Shown: piece after piece, positions 1 to 6,716 of the stretch
How the letters are laid out: the number at the start of each line of letters is the position of its first letter
How positions within the stretch are numbered: the first letter of the stretch is position 1
NCBI GenBank assembly: GCA_964415525.1
Contig: CAYQAS010000151.1
Span: forward strand, 1-8,701
DNA from: CAZPUI01 sp964415525
Lineage (GTDB): Bacteria; Acidobacteriota; Holophagae; Holophagales; Holophagaceae
Direction: 5' to 3'
Length of the DNA: 8,701 bases
Translations under genes and position numbers: made by a program
The notes under the pieces: model-generated
The model's database searches: none
The model's input: the letters and a program-made list of their open reading frames with translations, nothing else
Told to the model about the DNA's origin: nothing

Positions 1-107
1 TCCGCCATCTGCCGCTGACCGGGCCGGTCCTCAGCACCGGGGAAGCACTGGAACAGCCTTCCGTCCGGCACGCCAAAGAAGGCGTGCATCGTGTGTTTCG
101 GTTTCAC
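1..107 (-). CDS. Putative ATP-dependent helicase (DinG/XPD-like), N-terminal fragment
   Basis: An open frame begins just after the stop of the TPR gene on the same strand and runs off the left edge, so only about 35 codons are visible. GTG at 107-105 (1 nt after the preceding TGA) and ATG at 89-87 are both possible starts; neither has a strong ribosome binding site. The readable end, PGAEDRPGQRQMA, resembles the Q-motif-like segment (R-P-x-Q-x-x-M-A) that precedes the Walker A motif in DinG/XPD-type superfamily 2 helicases, which unwind DNA during repair and replication-fork clearance. The catalytic motifs lie outside the window, so this rests on one short motif plus position near the N-terminus. 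The tight spacing suggests co-transcription with the TPR gene. It could be another nucleic-acid ATPase or an unrelated protein. Confidence 0.45.
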   Translation of the reverse strand, partial: MKPKHTMHAFFGVPDGRLFQCFPGAEDRPGQRQMA

Positions 108-108
108 G

Positions 109-1548
109 TCAGCCACCGAAGCGCTCGGTCGGGTACCGGGATTGGAGGTGGGTCTGCTGGTCCTGGAGGGTGCGGCGCAGGGCCTTCCAGTCAGGATGGG
201 TGTGCAGGGAAATGAGCAGGGGGGACTCCTCGTACCAGCGCAGACAGGTGAATCCTTCTCGGACGGCGCGCCGAGCCACTTCCATGGCCTCGTCCCGAGC
301 ATCCAGGCGGGCGAAGGCCTCCGCCATCTTGAACGTCAGTTCCCCATCCGCCGTGGCGATGGGCACGCGGCTGGCGTACATGGTCCGAAGCGCCTCCAGG
401 GCCTGCGCCGGCTCGCCCTGCAGGGACAGGTGGTAGACATAGCCCAGGCGGGCGAAGTCGCCGGGAGCACCGGGATTGCGGGCGCAACGGGCGAAGAAGG
501 GGGCGGCCTCCTGGGGCCGTCCCCGCACCAGTCGGATGTAGCCGCGGTAGAAGTCGAGGTAGGGATCGGCATCCGTCGGGCCACTGAGACCCAAGGCATC
601 CTCGAAGCGCTGCCATTCGCCGTAGTAGAGCCAAGTATTCTCCACGGAGTTGCCAAACCAGCGGATGGGACCCACCAACCGTTCCTGCTCCGCCAGGGCA
701 CGTCGGGCGCCGTCCAGCAGCCCCGCCTGCCGCGCGGCGTAGGCCTCTGCGCCCAGAAGATAGAGGCTGTACGGCTTGTAGGGCGCAGCATCGAAGGCCA
801 GATCGAGGGCATCGCTGACATCCCCGGTCTCCGCCTTGAAGTATGAGTAGAGGTAAACGAGCATCGGCGTCCGGGGAGCCAGGGCCAGAGAACGGCGGAA
901 ATAGTCGTCGCAGCGTTTCAGGTCGAGGGGGTCCTTGGATGTGCCGTTGGCGAGTCCCACGTGGGTGGCCAGGGCCCGGGCACCCCAGAGCAGGGGGCAG
1001 TCCGGTTCCCCCTCCAGGGCTCTACGACAGGCCTCCTGTAGCGGCGGCAGGGGCTGGGCGGGCACGTAACTGAGGGCTCGCACGATGGTCCACGACGCCT
1101 CCGCCCCCTTAGGCAGGAGGTGATCGACCCCGGTGTCCTGCAGACGGAGGCGCCGCAGCAGGGCGCTATAGACCTCCCGAAAATCGCCGGGGCCCAGCCG
1201 AAAGGCCTCCTCCACACCCGTTTCATAAACGAGAACCAGATCCAGCTGGAGTTGATTCCCGACCCGGCGCGCCCCAAGAGTCAGGCGGGAGGTGGGCAGA
1301 GCCCCTTCCCCCAGCTTTTCCACCTCGGAGACTGGCAAGTGATTGTCGTGCTCAATGCAGGCCGCCAGGACCACCCTCAGTCCCTTGAGTTCGTCCAGGG
1401 AGATGCCGCCAGGCAGAGCCGTAACGCCCACCGCGAGCCGCACCATGGGCGGGCGGGCGGGGAAAGTTCGGATCAGAAGCGCAGCCAGCCCCAGGCCCGC
1501 AAGCAGGATGCTTGCGACGATCCAGAGGAAGCGGCGAGGGAGGACCAT
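109..1548 (-). CDS. Membrane-anchored TolB-like/TPR repeat protein, function unknown
   Basis: This encodes 479 residues. An N-terminal membrane helix at about 8-26, preceded by arginines, should anchor it with the bulk in the periplasm. Residues 52-140 look like a degenerate version of the small alpha/beta domain found before TPRs in TolB-like/adenylate-cyclase-associated proteins: an 'LTLGARRVGNQLQLDLVLV' strand pair followed by a helix with paired leucines and arginines. Residues about 165-470 are helical and TPR-like, with repeated A-L-x-x-A patterns (for example 343-356 and 379-392). The end, with HPDWKALRR at 451-459, matches the usual closing motif of TPR arrays in acidobacterial kinase/TPR proteins. 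Such proteins are generally interaction scaffolds; no catalytic motif is visible and I cannot name a partner. The start is the first ATG that gives the whole membrane helix; no clear ribosome binding site precedes it. It lies divergent to the blaI-like operon, with a 158-nt shared upstream region. Confidence 0.85.
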   Translation of the reverse strand: MVLPRRFLWIVASILLAGLGLAALLIRTFPARPPMVRLAVGVTALPGGISLDELKGLRVVLAACIEHDNHLPVSEVEKLGEGALPTSRLTLGARRVGNQLQLDLVLVYETGVEEAFRLGPGDFREVYSALLRRLRLQDTGVDHLLPKGAEASWTIVRALSYVPAQPLPPLQEACRRALEGEPDCPLLWGARALATHVGLANGTSKDPLDLKRCDDYFRRSLALAPRTPMLVYLYSYFKAETGDVSDALDLAFDAAPYKPYSLYLLGAEAYAARQAGLLDGARRALAEQERLVGPIRWFGNSVENTWLYYGEWQRFEDALGLSGPTDADPYLDFYRGYIRLVRGRPQEAAPFFARCARNPGAPGDFARLGYVYHLSLQGEPAQALEALRTMYASRVPIATADGELTFKMAEAFARLDARDEAMEVARRAVREGFTCLRWYEESPLLISLHTHPDWKALRRTLQDQQTHLQSRYPTERFGG

Positions 1549-1649
1549 GGCTGATGGCCATTCTAGGCCCTGTTGAAGATGCCGGGCTCGCGGACCATTC
1601 CAGGCACCCAGGAACCGAACGATTTTTCAGGGAACCTCTTCCCGAGGGC

Positions 1650-1694
1650 TTGCATCTTGAGTCACGAAGCTTATCGTACCGTTTGCTTCGTACC
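1650..1694 (+). promoter_or_regulatory. Candidate promoter and BlaI-type operator region
   Basis: This lies in the 158-nt gap between the divergent TPR and repressor genes. A weak sigma-70-like pair, TTGCAT (1650-1655) and TATCGT (1672-1677) with a 16-nt spacer, points toward the repressor gene. It is overlapped by repeats: an inverted repeat ACGAAGC (1664-1670) with GCTTCGT (1685-1691) separated by 14 nt, and a direct repeat TCGTACC at 1674-1680 and 1688-1694. BlaI-family repressors usually bind dyads over their own promoter, so this is the natural autoregulatory operator. It does not match the TACAnnTGTA dyad of staphylococcal BlaI, so the assignment is by position and symmetry only. Confidence 0.35.
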
Positions 1695-1706
1695 CCGGGA
1701 GTCCCC

Positions 1707-2075
1707 GTGTCCCCTCGACCCACCGATGCCGAACTCTCCATCCTGCGTGTGCTCTGGGACCGCGGCCCGAGCACGGTGCGACAGGTGTTCGACGTCCTTG
1801 CCCGGGAGCGGGAGGTGGGCTACACCACCGTCCTGAAACTCATGCAGATCATGACGGAGAAGGGGTTGGTGGGTCGGGATGAGACGGGCAAGCTGCACGT
1901 CTATGCCCCTTCCCAGAGCCAGCAGAACACCCAGCGCCACCTCCTGCAGGACCTCATGGAAAAGGCGTTCCGGGGCAGCTCGGGCCAGTTGGTCATCCAG
2001 GCCCTCTCCAGCCATGCGGCCACATCGGAGGAACTGGCGGAGATCCGTCGCCTCCTGGACGCCAGCGAGCGGTAG
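1707..2075 (+). CDS. BlaI/MecI/CopY family transcriptional repressor
   Basis: The product has 122 residues, the usual size for BlaI/MecI. Residues about 5-68 form the winged helix: the opening PTDAELSILRVLWDRGP and the recognition-helix region GYTTVLKLMQIMTEKGLV are close to the family consensus. The C-terminal helices (about 72-120) provide dimerisation. I chose GTG at 1707 because GGGAG (1697-1701) sits 5 nt upstream and the protein then starts at the family's normal N-terminus; the frame is open further upstream but gives non-family sequence. These repressors bind operators at their own promoter and are inactivated by proteolysis triggered by a partner M56 protease. The next gene encodes exactly such a partner, 2 nt downstream, so the two form one signalling unit. 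The inducing signal and target genes beyond the operon cannot be read here; a beta-lactam response should not be assumed. Confidence 0.93.
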   Translation: MSPRPTDAELSILRVLWDRGPSTVRQVFDVLAREREVGYTTVLKLMQIMTEKGLVGRDETGKLHVYAPSQSQQNTQRHLLQDLMEKAFRGSSGQLVIQALSSHAATSEELAEIRRLLDASER

Positions 2076-2077
2076 CC

Positions 2078-3961
2078 ATGGGCGCCCTTCACGCCCCCTG
2101 GATGTCCGCTCTGGGCTGGGCGCTTCTGCACAGCCTCTGGCAGGGCCTCGGCGTCGCGCTCCTCGCGGCGCTGGGGCTCCGGCTGCTCCAGCGCCAGTCC
2201 GCCCAGGCCCGATACGCGTTCGCCTACGGCGCGCTGGTGCTCATGGCGGGGCTTGCCGCCGCCACCTTCTGGATGATGCTGCCCCAACCGGGTCCGGACC
2301 CGGCGAGGGGACTCATCCGCGAGGTCGGTCTGCAGGCGCGGCTGGCGGCCTGGATGCCCTATGCCTCCCTCGCCTGGCTGGGAGGCGTGGGCATCATGGC
2401 CACGCGCCTCGGCCTGGGCTGGGCGTGGCTCCTGCGCCTGAGGTCCAGGGAAGCCGAACCTGCCACCGCACCTTGGCAGGCCCGGCTGGATGACCTGGCC
2501 CTGCGGCTCGGGGTTCAGCGAGGGGTACGCCTCCTGAGTTCCCTGCGGGTCACCACCCCCATGGTGGTGGGCTGGATCAAACCCGCCGTCCTGATACCCG
2601 CTTCCGCCTTTCTCGGGCTCTCGCCCGAGGCCCTGGAGGCAGTGCTTGCCCACGAATTGGCGCATGTGCGCCGCCTCGATTTCCTGTTCAACCTGCTGCA
2701 GAACCTGCTCGAGACGCTCCTGTTCTATCACCCGGCCACCTGGTGGCTCGGCAGCCAAATCCGCCAAGAGCGCGAACACGCCGCCGACGATCTCGCCATC
2801 GCGCTGGCGGGAGGCCCCCTCCGCTACGCCCGCGCCCTGGCAGATCTCGAAGCCCTCCGCAGCCTTCCCTCGACCTCGCTCCAACTGGCCCCCGCGGCCA
2901 CCGGAGGACATCTCATGAACCGCATCCGCCGCATCCTGCTCCCCCCCGCCCCCCTCCCCACCGCCCGTGCCGGGCTCCTCACCGCCCTGGCCGTTGCGGC
3001 CCTGGGCGCCTGCACGGCGGTGGGCTTCGCCGAGGAAGCCAAGCCCAAGGAAATCCGCCGCATGGTCCTCCGCCAGGGCGACAAGCACATCGACCTGAAG
3101 CTGAAGGGCGACGCCCAACTCGATCCCAGGAGCGGGAACGGCGTGACCCTCGGCGAGGACGGCTCCATTGAACTCACCGTGCGGGAGGCCCCCGTGCGCA
3201 AGTCGGTCACCATCCGCAAGGACGCCAAGGGCGTCGCCCAGGTGTTCACGGAGAACGGCCAGGAGAAGCCGCTTCAGGGTGCTGAGGAAGCCTGGGTGAA
3301 GCAGATCCTCGGCGACCTAAAAGGCATGGAAGGCAAGGTGGAACCGGGCAAGGCCAAGACCATCCGCTTGCACCTGGAGGAGACCGGGAAGGACGGCAAG
3401 TCCACCGTGGTCATCGTCAGCAACGATTCCGACGGCCTCCAGAAGAAGGTGAAGGAGGCCAAGAAGGTCACCAAGTCCTTCCACATCGAGGCGGACAAGG
3501 AGGGCAAGCGCCATGTCATCGTCGGCGTGGCACCGAAGGAGCTCGGCGAGGGCGGCGAGGAGGTCCGCATCGTGGCCAAGGTCGAAGAAGGCAAGGACGG
3601 CAAGCCCATCGTCACGATCGATGGTGAGCCCGTAAAGAACGGTGAGATCACGAAGGACGGCAAGAAGATCTTCGTCCAGACCGAGGTCCTCAACCACGAC
3701 AAGCCCCACAAGGAAGTTCGCATCGAGACGAAGGTCGACACGGGCAAGGACGGCGTGCGCAAGGTGGTCATCCGGGAAGGCGACAAGGTCACGGAGCATG
3801 CGATTTCCGGCACCGGCATCTGGGTTTCCGAAGGCGGCATCCGGAAGGCTCTGGGGGATCCGAAGGCGGAAGCCGAAGGGCTCAGGAAACAGATCGAGCA
3901 CCTCCAGAAGCGCCTGAAGGACTTGGAAGCGAAGGCCAAGGCCACACCCGAGAAGAAGTGA
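2078..3961 (+). CDS. BlaR1/MecR1-like M56 membrane metallopeptidase with atypical C-terminal tail
   Basis: This encodes 627 residues. Predicted membrane helices lie at about 10-37, 48-68, 97-119 and 294-317, the four-helix layout of BlaR1. Between helices 3 and 4 is the zinc protease domain: HELAH at 192-196 (two His ligands and the catalytic Glu193) and EREHAADD at 231-238, whose Glu233 should be the third ligand. In the family, signal perception outside triggers this protease and leads to loss of the BlaI-type repressor encoded just upstream. BlaR1 continues into a penicillin-binding sensor. Here residues 320-627 show none of its active-site motifs, but a Lys/Glu/Asp-rich, beta-strand-like region with repeated G-K-D-G-type turns (about 437-441, 505-509, 556-559), ending in a coiled-coil-like stretch at about 597-620. 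An LGAC lipobox-like tetrad lies in the fourth helix (309-312), probably by chance. The start ATG follows the repressor stop by 2 nt, implying coupled translation. Confidence 0.92.
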   Translation: MGALHAPWMSALGWALLHSLWQGLGVALLAALGLRLLQRQSAQARYAFAYGALVLMAGLAAATFWMMLPQPGPDPARGLIREVGLQARLAAWMPYASLAWLGGVGIMATRLGLGWAWLLRLRSREAEPATAPWQARLDDLALRLGVQRGVRLLSSLRVTTPMVVGWIKPAVLIPASAFLGLSPEALEAVLAHELAHVRRLDFLFNLLQNLLETLLFYHPATWWLGSQIRQEREHAADDLAIALAGGPLRYARALADLEALRSLPSTSLQLAPAATGGHLMNRIRRILLPPAPLPTARAGLLTALAVAALGACTAVGFAEEAKPKEIRRMVLRQGDKHIDLKLKGDAQLDPRSGNGVTLGEDGSIELTVREAPVRKSVTIRKDAKGVAQVFTENGQEKPLQGAEEAWVKQILGDLKGMEGKVEPGKAKTIRLHLEETGKDGKSTVVIVSNDSDGLQKKVKEAKKVTKSFHIEADKEGKRHVIVGVAPKELGEGGEEVRIVAKVEEGKDGKPIVTIDGEPVKNGEITKDGKKIFVQTEVLNHDKPHKEVRIETKVDTGKDGVRKVVIREGDKVTEHAISGTGIWVSEGGIRKALGDPKAEAEGLRKQIEHLQKRLKDLEAKAKATPEKK

Positions 3962-3974
3962 TCGGATCCCCCAA

Positions 3975-4008
3975 GCAGGCGCGCCTTCCCCACAGGAAGC
4001 GCGCCTGC
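3975..4008 (+). terminator. Strong stem-loop after the blaI-M56 operon (no U-tract)
   Basis: The arms at 3975-3989 and 3995-4008 pair over 14 bp with one bulged C, closing a 5-nt CCACA loop. It starts 13 nt after the M56 stop codon, so it probably ends or protects the operon transcript. There is no run of T after it on either side, so it is not a classical intrinsic terminator; it could instead stabilise the 3' end or act in the leader of the following HPt gene. Confidence 0.4.
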
Positions 4009-4010
4009 GC

Positions 4011-4016
4011 TATGCT
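4011..4016 (+). promoter_or_regulatory. Candidate -10 element of the HPt gene
   Basis: TATGCT (4 of 6 with TATAAT) lies directly after the stem-loop and 22 nt before the HPt start codon. A matching -35 hexamer is not evident, because that position falls inside the stem-loop. Position and sequence make it plausible but weak. Confidence 0.25.
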
Positions 4017-4038
4017 CGCCACAACCCACGGTGAAGCC

Positions 4039-4428
4039 ATGTCCCAGGTGTACGATCCGCTGACCACGCCCGTCCTCGATGGGGCCACCCTCGAGCAGCT
4101 GTTGGCGCTGGACGACGGGGCCACGGGCCTGCTCGCCGAGATGGTGGAGATCTACCGCCAGGACATGCCGGACCGCCTCACAGCCCTGGATGTCAGCGTG
4201 GCGGAAGGGCAGTTCCAGGATGTAGCGGAGGTCGCCCATGCCCTCAAGGGCGCCGCCAGCACCATGGGCGCTCCCCGGGCTCGCGCCGTGGCAGGCCTCC
4301 TGGAAGGCGGCAGCCGCAAGCAGGAACTCAGCCTGGAACGCATGCTCGAGCTGAGCGTGGAACTGCGCGCCTGCTACGAGGAGAGTCGAGTGGCGCTGGA
4401 AGGCTACCTGGCCGAACGTCAGTCCTGA
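4039..4428 (+). CDS. Stand-alone HPt (histidine phosphotransfer) protein
   Basis: This encodes 129 residues, essentially a single HPt four-helix bundle. The signature HALKGAASTMG at 67-77 carries the phosphorylatable His67, with Lys70-Gly71 and a downstream Gly77, as in the Hpt domain of ArcB-type kinases and Spo0B-unrelated phosphotransfer proteins. It should relay phosphate between a hybrid histidine kinase and a response regulator in the cytoplasm; no kinase or regulator lies in this window, so it is an orphan. I chose ATG 4039 because GGTGA (4030-4034) lies 4 nt upstream and residue 18 onward aligns with the start of the domain. The frame is open upstream (GTG at 3958, ATG at 4012), but those starts would add basic, non-family sequence read through the stem-loop. 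The 3' end overlaps the convergent transglycosylase gene by 10 nt. Confidence 0.9.
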   Translation: MSQVYDPLTTPVLDGATLEQLLALDDGATGLLAEMVEIYRQDMPDRLTALDVSVAEGQFQDVAEVAHALKGAASTMGAPRARAVAGLLEGGSRKQELSLERMLELSVELRACYEESRVALEGYLAERQS

Positions 4429-5333
4429 TCGACCTTCAAGACGGTACTGCCCGCCGGTGGCGGATAGTCCGTGAGCCAGGTCTGGCCGTCCTTATCCCGC
4501 CAGGCATAGATCCGGGCGGCAGCTCGGGGCACCGAGTCGGTGGAATCTAGGGACGCCGACGCCATCTTGGCACCGACACTGCTGCGCGTCGGCTCCTCCT
4601 CAATGAGGAAGCCGCCCTTCCCCTTCTTGAGCAGGGCCATCTTGCCGGCCGCCTTGGGATCCGGCTGAACGCTTCGATTGCGGAAGAGGTTCAGCACACG
4701 CGGCACGTAGGCTCGGGTTTCGGCAAAAGGCGGAATCCCGCGCCACTTTTCCACGTTCCGCTCACCGGAGTTGTACGCGGCCACGACCTTCTCGAGGTCG
4801 TTCTTGAAATAGTCCGTCAACCAGCGGAGATACTTCACGCCGCCTGTGATGTTCTGCCGCGGATCGAAGACATCTAGCACGCCGAAACGCTGGGCGGTGG
4901 CGGGCATGAGCTGCATCAGGCCAAGGGCCCCCGCGTGGCTGCGAGCGCGGCTGTTGAAGGCGCTCTCTGTCTGCACCAAGGCCCGGACCAAGTGGGGATC
5001 CACGCCCTCCCGGGTGGCGATCTCATCCACCATGGCGATGAGTTCGGGACTGCGGACGACCTCGGCCCGTTCGCGCTTGGTGAGCGCCCACGTCACGCGC
5101 CCGACGCCCACGTGCTTAAGGATGTACTTCTGGTTGGGGCCGTAGCCGGGGGGAAAGTTGTTCACCACGACTCCGCCGTTGCGGTCGTAGTAGGTGTAGA
5201 TGTAGACCAGACCCGCGCGGGAACTGGCTTTTGACTTGGAAGGAACCGCCGCGAGCGGAACCAGGCTGGCGAGCAGGATTGCAAAGACACGCATACCTGA
5301 ATCCAGTGTCGGGAAAGCCGTGTTTGGCCTCAT
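4419..5333 (-). CDS. Secreted SLT-type lytic transglycosylase with flanking DUF4124-like modules
   Basis: The protein has 304 residues from ATG 5333. Residues about 105-215 are a goose-lysozyme-like SLT domain (Slt70/MltC type): catalytic Glu124 in QTESAFNSRARSHAGALGLM (121-140), the QLMPATAQRFG block (141-151) and AAYNSGERNV (185-194). It should cleave the MurNAc-GlcNAc bond of peptidoglycan, leaving 1,6-anhydroMurNAc, in the periplasm. A hydrophobic export signal spans about 14-30; no lipobox is visible. The upstream ATG overlaps the preceding gene's stop as ATGA with GGTGA 4 nt before it, which favours coupled translation from 5333; the alternative Met14 (5294) gives a more typical signal peptide. 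Residues 44-62 and 274-293 both resemble DUF4124 (aromatic, D/K-x-G, then D/N-x-P-P), bracketing the catalytic domain. It is downstream of, and probably co-transcribed with, the GDT1-like gene. Confidence 0.93.
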   Translation of the reverse strand: MRPNTAFPTLDSGMRVFAILLASLVPLAAVPSKSKASSRAGLVYIYTYYDRNGGVVVNNFPPGYGPNQKYILKHVGVGRVTWALTKRERAEVVRSPELIAMVDEIATREGVDPHLVRALVQTESAFNSRARSHAGALGLMQLMPATAQRFGVLDVFDPRQNITGGVKYLRWLTDYFKNDLEKVVAAYNSGERNVEKWRGIPPFAETRAYVPRVLNLFRNRSVQPDPKAAGKMALLKKGKGGFLIEEEPTRSSVGAKMASASLDSTDSVPRAAARIYAWRDKDGQTWLTDYPPPAGSTVLKVDQD

Positions 5334-5599
5334 CCCTTCACCAGGATCCAGACGCCCACGGCAATGAATGCCGATCCCGCGACGTATTTGAGGGCGGATT
5401 CCGGCACATAGCGGAACAGCACGCTGCCCACCGCCACACCGATGGCCGTGGCGCAGATCAAGGCGAGGCTCGCGGCGAAGAAGACCGTCCAGAGCGCACC
5501 TGTACGAGCCGTGGCCGTCATGGCCGCAAGCTGCGTCTTGTCACCAAGTTCCGCGAGGAACACGGTGAGAAAGGTGGTCCAGAAAAGGCTTCGGTTCAT
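5330..5599 (-). CDS. Half-size GDT1/TMEM165 (UPF0016) family cation transporter
   Basis: This encodes 89 residues forming about three membrane helices (roughly 5-25, 34-58 and 66-87). The family signature E-L-G-D-K-T sits at 17-22 (AELGDKTQLA, 16-25). GDT1/TMEM165/MneA proteins carry two such motifs in two homologous halves of about 200 residues and export Mn2+ (or move Ca2+/Mn2+ against H+), the acidic residues forming the ion site. Here only one half is present and the frame is intact, with normal start and stop, so it is a natural single-repeat form that should need to dimerise, with itself or with a second half encoded elsewhere. No second half is seen in the window. The stop overlaps the transglycosylase start by 4 nt. 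No Mn-responsive riboswitch is recognisable in the 168-nt region upstream. The substrate is inferred from the family only. Confidence 0.88.
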   Translation of the reverse strand: MNRSLFWTTFLTVFLAELGDKTQLAAMTATARTGALWTVFFAASLALICATAIGVAVGSVLFRYVPESALKYVAGSAFIAVGVWILVKG

Positions 5600-5767
5600 C
5601 GGTGGAGCGTCCCCAATCCCCTATTGTGGCAGGGCCTTCCACCCAGGATGGGTTCGGGTGTCAGGACTCGCCAAGGGATCATCGTTCCGGCCCGCACGTC
5701 CTCGCCCATCACCTCCAGCGCCTATCCCCGGTTTGGTATCCACCTCCCACTGGGCCACACTAGAGCC
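5600..5767. other. Intergenic region between divergent genes
   Basis: These 168 nt separate the GDT1-like gene (leftward) and the RNase D-like gene (rightward) and should contain both promoters. The only candidate I can point to is TTGGTA (5733-5738) with CACACT (5756-5761), spaced 17 nt. It would start transcription at or beside the RNase D ATG, implying a leaderless or nearly leaderless mRNA, which would fit the lack of a good ribosome binding site there. Nothing else stands out. Confidence 0.25.
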
Positions 5768-6655
5768 ATGGCGCCTGATCGCTACGACCTCCCCGTCACC
5801 TATGTTGACAGCCCCGACACGCTGGCCCGAGCCCTGCCGCACTGGTTCCAGGCGAACCTGCTGAGCGTGGACATCGAGTGCAGCCTCACGGGGGTGCACC
5901 ACTGCGTACTCGCCCTCGCCCAGGTCGCCGACCACGAGCAAGTTTGGCTCGTGGATCCCCTCGCCCTCGGCCCCCTCGCCGGACCGGCCTTCCGCGCCAT
6001 GGCCGAGGTGCCCTGGATCGTCCACGACTTCTCCGGCGATGGCATCGTCTTCAAGCGGCTCTACGACGTGGTGCCCGTGAGCGTGCTGGACACGATGATG
6101 CTGTCCCGCGCCCTGGGTTATCCCCAACCCGGCCTCAAGACCATGGCCAAGCTGAAGCTCGGCCTTGAGATTCCCAAGGAAGAGCAGGACAGCAACTGGA
6201 TGATCCGCCCCCTCCGGGAGAGCCAGAAGTCCTACGCGGCGCGGGATGCGGCCCTGCTGCTGCCCCTGCTGCGCATCCTGGCTGATGAGGCCGATGCCCG
6301 GCGCGTCCAGGAGCCCGATGTGGACGCCCGCCTCGACCACCTGCCGATGGAGATGCGCGGGATCCGCCAGCGGATCCTGCATTACCACCAGACAACGTCC
6401 TTCCCCATCCTCCAGAAGGTGCGAGCCATGGGCCTCGGCCAACGGGCGGAGGAACAGGCCCGGGCGCTCTCAGAACTGCGCCTCCAATGGGGCAACGAGG
6501 GCGATGTGGCCGCTGTAATGGAACTGGGCAACCGCTGGATCCTGGCCCGGCTCACCCATCCGCCGCGGACGCGGGAGGCCCTGGAGCGCTGCATCCCCAA
6601 TCCGCGCTTCCGCGCCAAGCGCGGCGACGCCCTGTGGGCCATCCTCGGAAGCTGA
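5768..6655 (+). CDS. RNase D-like DEDDy 3'-5' exonuclease
   Basis: This encodes 295 residues. The DEDDy catalytic set is complete: motif I VDIE with Asp35 and Glu37, motif II HDFSGD with Asp91, and motif III SYAARDAALLLPLL with Tyr156 and Asp160. The block DTMMLSRALGYPQPGLKTMA (108-127) and the NWMIRPL stretch at 143-149 match the RNase D subgroup (D-T-x-x-A; D-W-x-x-R-P-L). It would use two metal ions to trim RNA 3' ends, for example tRNA precursors; action on DNA cannot be excluded. The C-terminal part (about 200-295) is helical and ends RTREALERCIPNPRFRAKRG (268-287), like a divergent HRDC nucleic-acid binding domain; E. coli RNase D is longer with two such domains. ATG 5768 is chosen because family similarity starts right after it; upstream in-frame sequence looks non-coding. 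No strong ribosome binding site precedes it. Confidence 0.9.
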   Translation: MAPDRYDLPVTYVDSPDTLARALPHWFQANLLSVDIECSLTGVHHCVLALAQVADHEQVWLVDPLALGPLAGPAFRAMAEVPWIVHDFSGDGIVFKRLYDVVPVSVLDTMMLSRALGYPQPGLKTMAKLKLGLEIPKEEQDSNWMIRPLRESQKSYAARDAALLLPLLRILADEADARRVQEPDVDARLDHLPMEMRGIRQRILHYHQTTSFPILQKVRAMGLGQRAEEQARALSELRLQWGNEGDVAAVMELGNRWILARLTHPPRTREALERCIPNPRFRAKRGDALWAILGS

Positions 6656-6716
6656 AAACTCATCCATTCATGCGCCCCGCCGAGAAGATGGGAAGTCCCA
6701 ACCTGCGGAGCTGTGC

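Noticed and set aside
91..846. 251-codon plus-strand open frame opposite the TPR gene
   Set aside because: No motifs and no ribosome binding site; the minus-strand frame spans the whole region with a membrane helix and TPR-type pattern.
1901..3118. 405-codon open frame antisense to the BlaI/M56 genes
   Set aside because: It lies opposite well-supported genes with family motifs; its Gly/Gln/Glu-rich, motif-free translation is typical of the antisense frame of GC-rich coding DNA.
2078..3961. Beta-lactam resistance operon (blaR1-blaI)
   Set aside because: There is no penicillin-binding sensor domain and no beta-lactamase gene nearby; M56-BlaI pairs are common in bacteria with other roles.
3958..4038. 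GTG at 3958 overlapping the M56 stop as an upstream start for HPt
   Set aside because: The added residues are basic, non-family sequence encoded by the stem-loop; ATG 4039 has a Shine-Dalgarno and fits the domain boundary.
3274..4239. 321-codon antisense open frame across the M56 3' end and HPt gene
   Set aside because: It is antisense to two real genes and crosses the strong stem-loop; the Ser/Pro/Thr-rich product has no recognisable domain.
5621..6442. 273-codon antisense open frame opposite the RNase D-like gene
   Set aside because: The plus-strand frame carries all DEDDy motifs; this is its antisense shadow, rich in Gly/His/Val.
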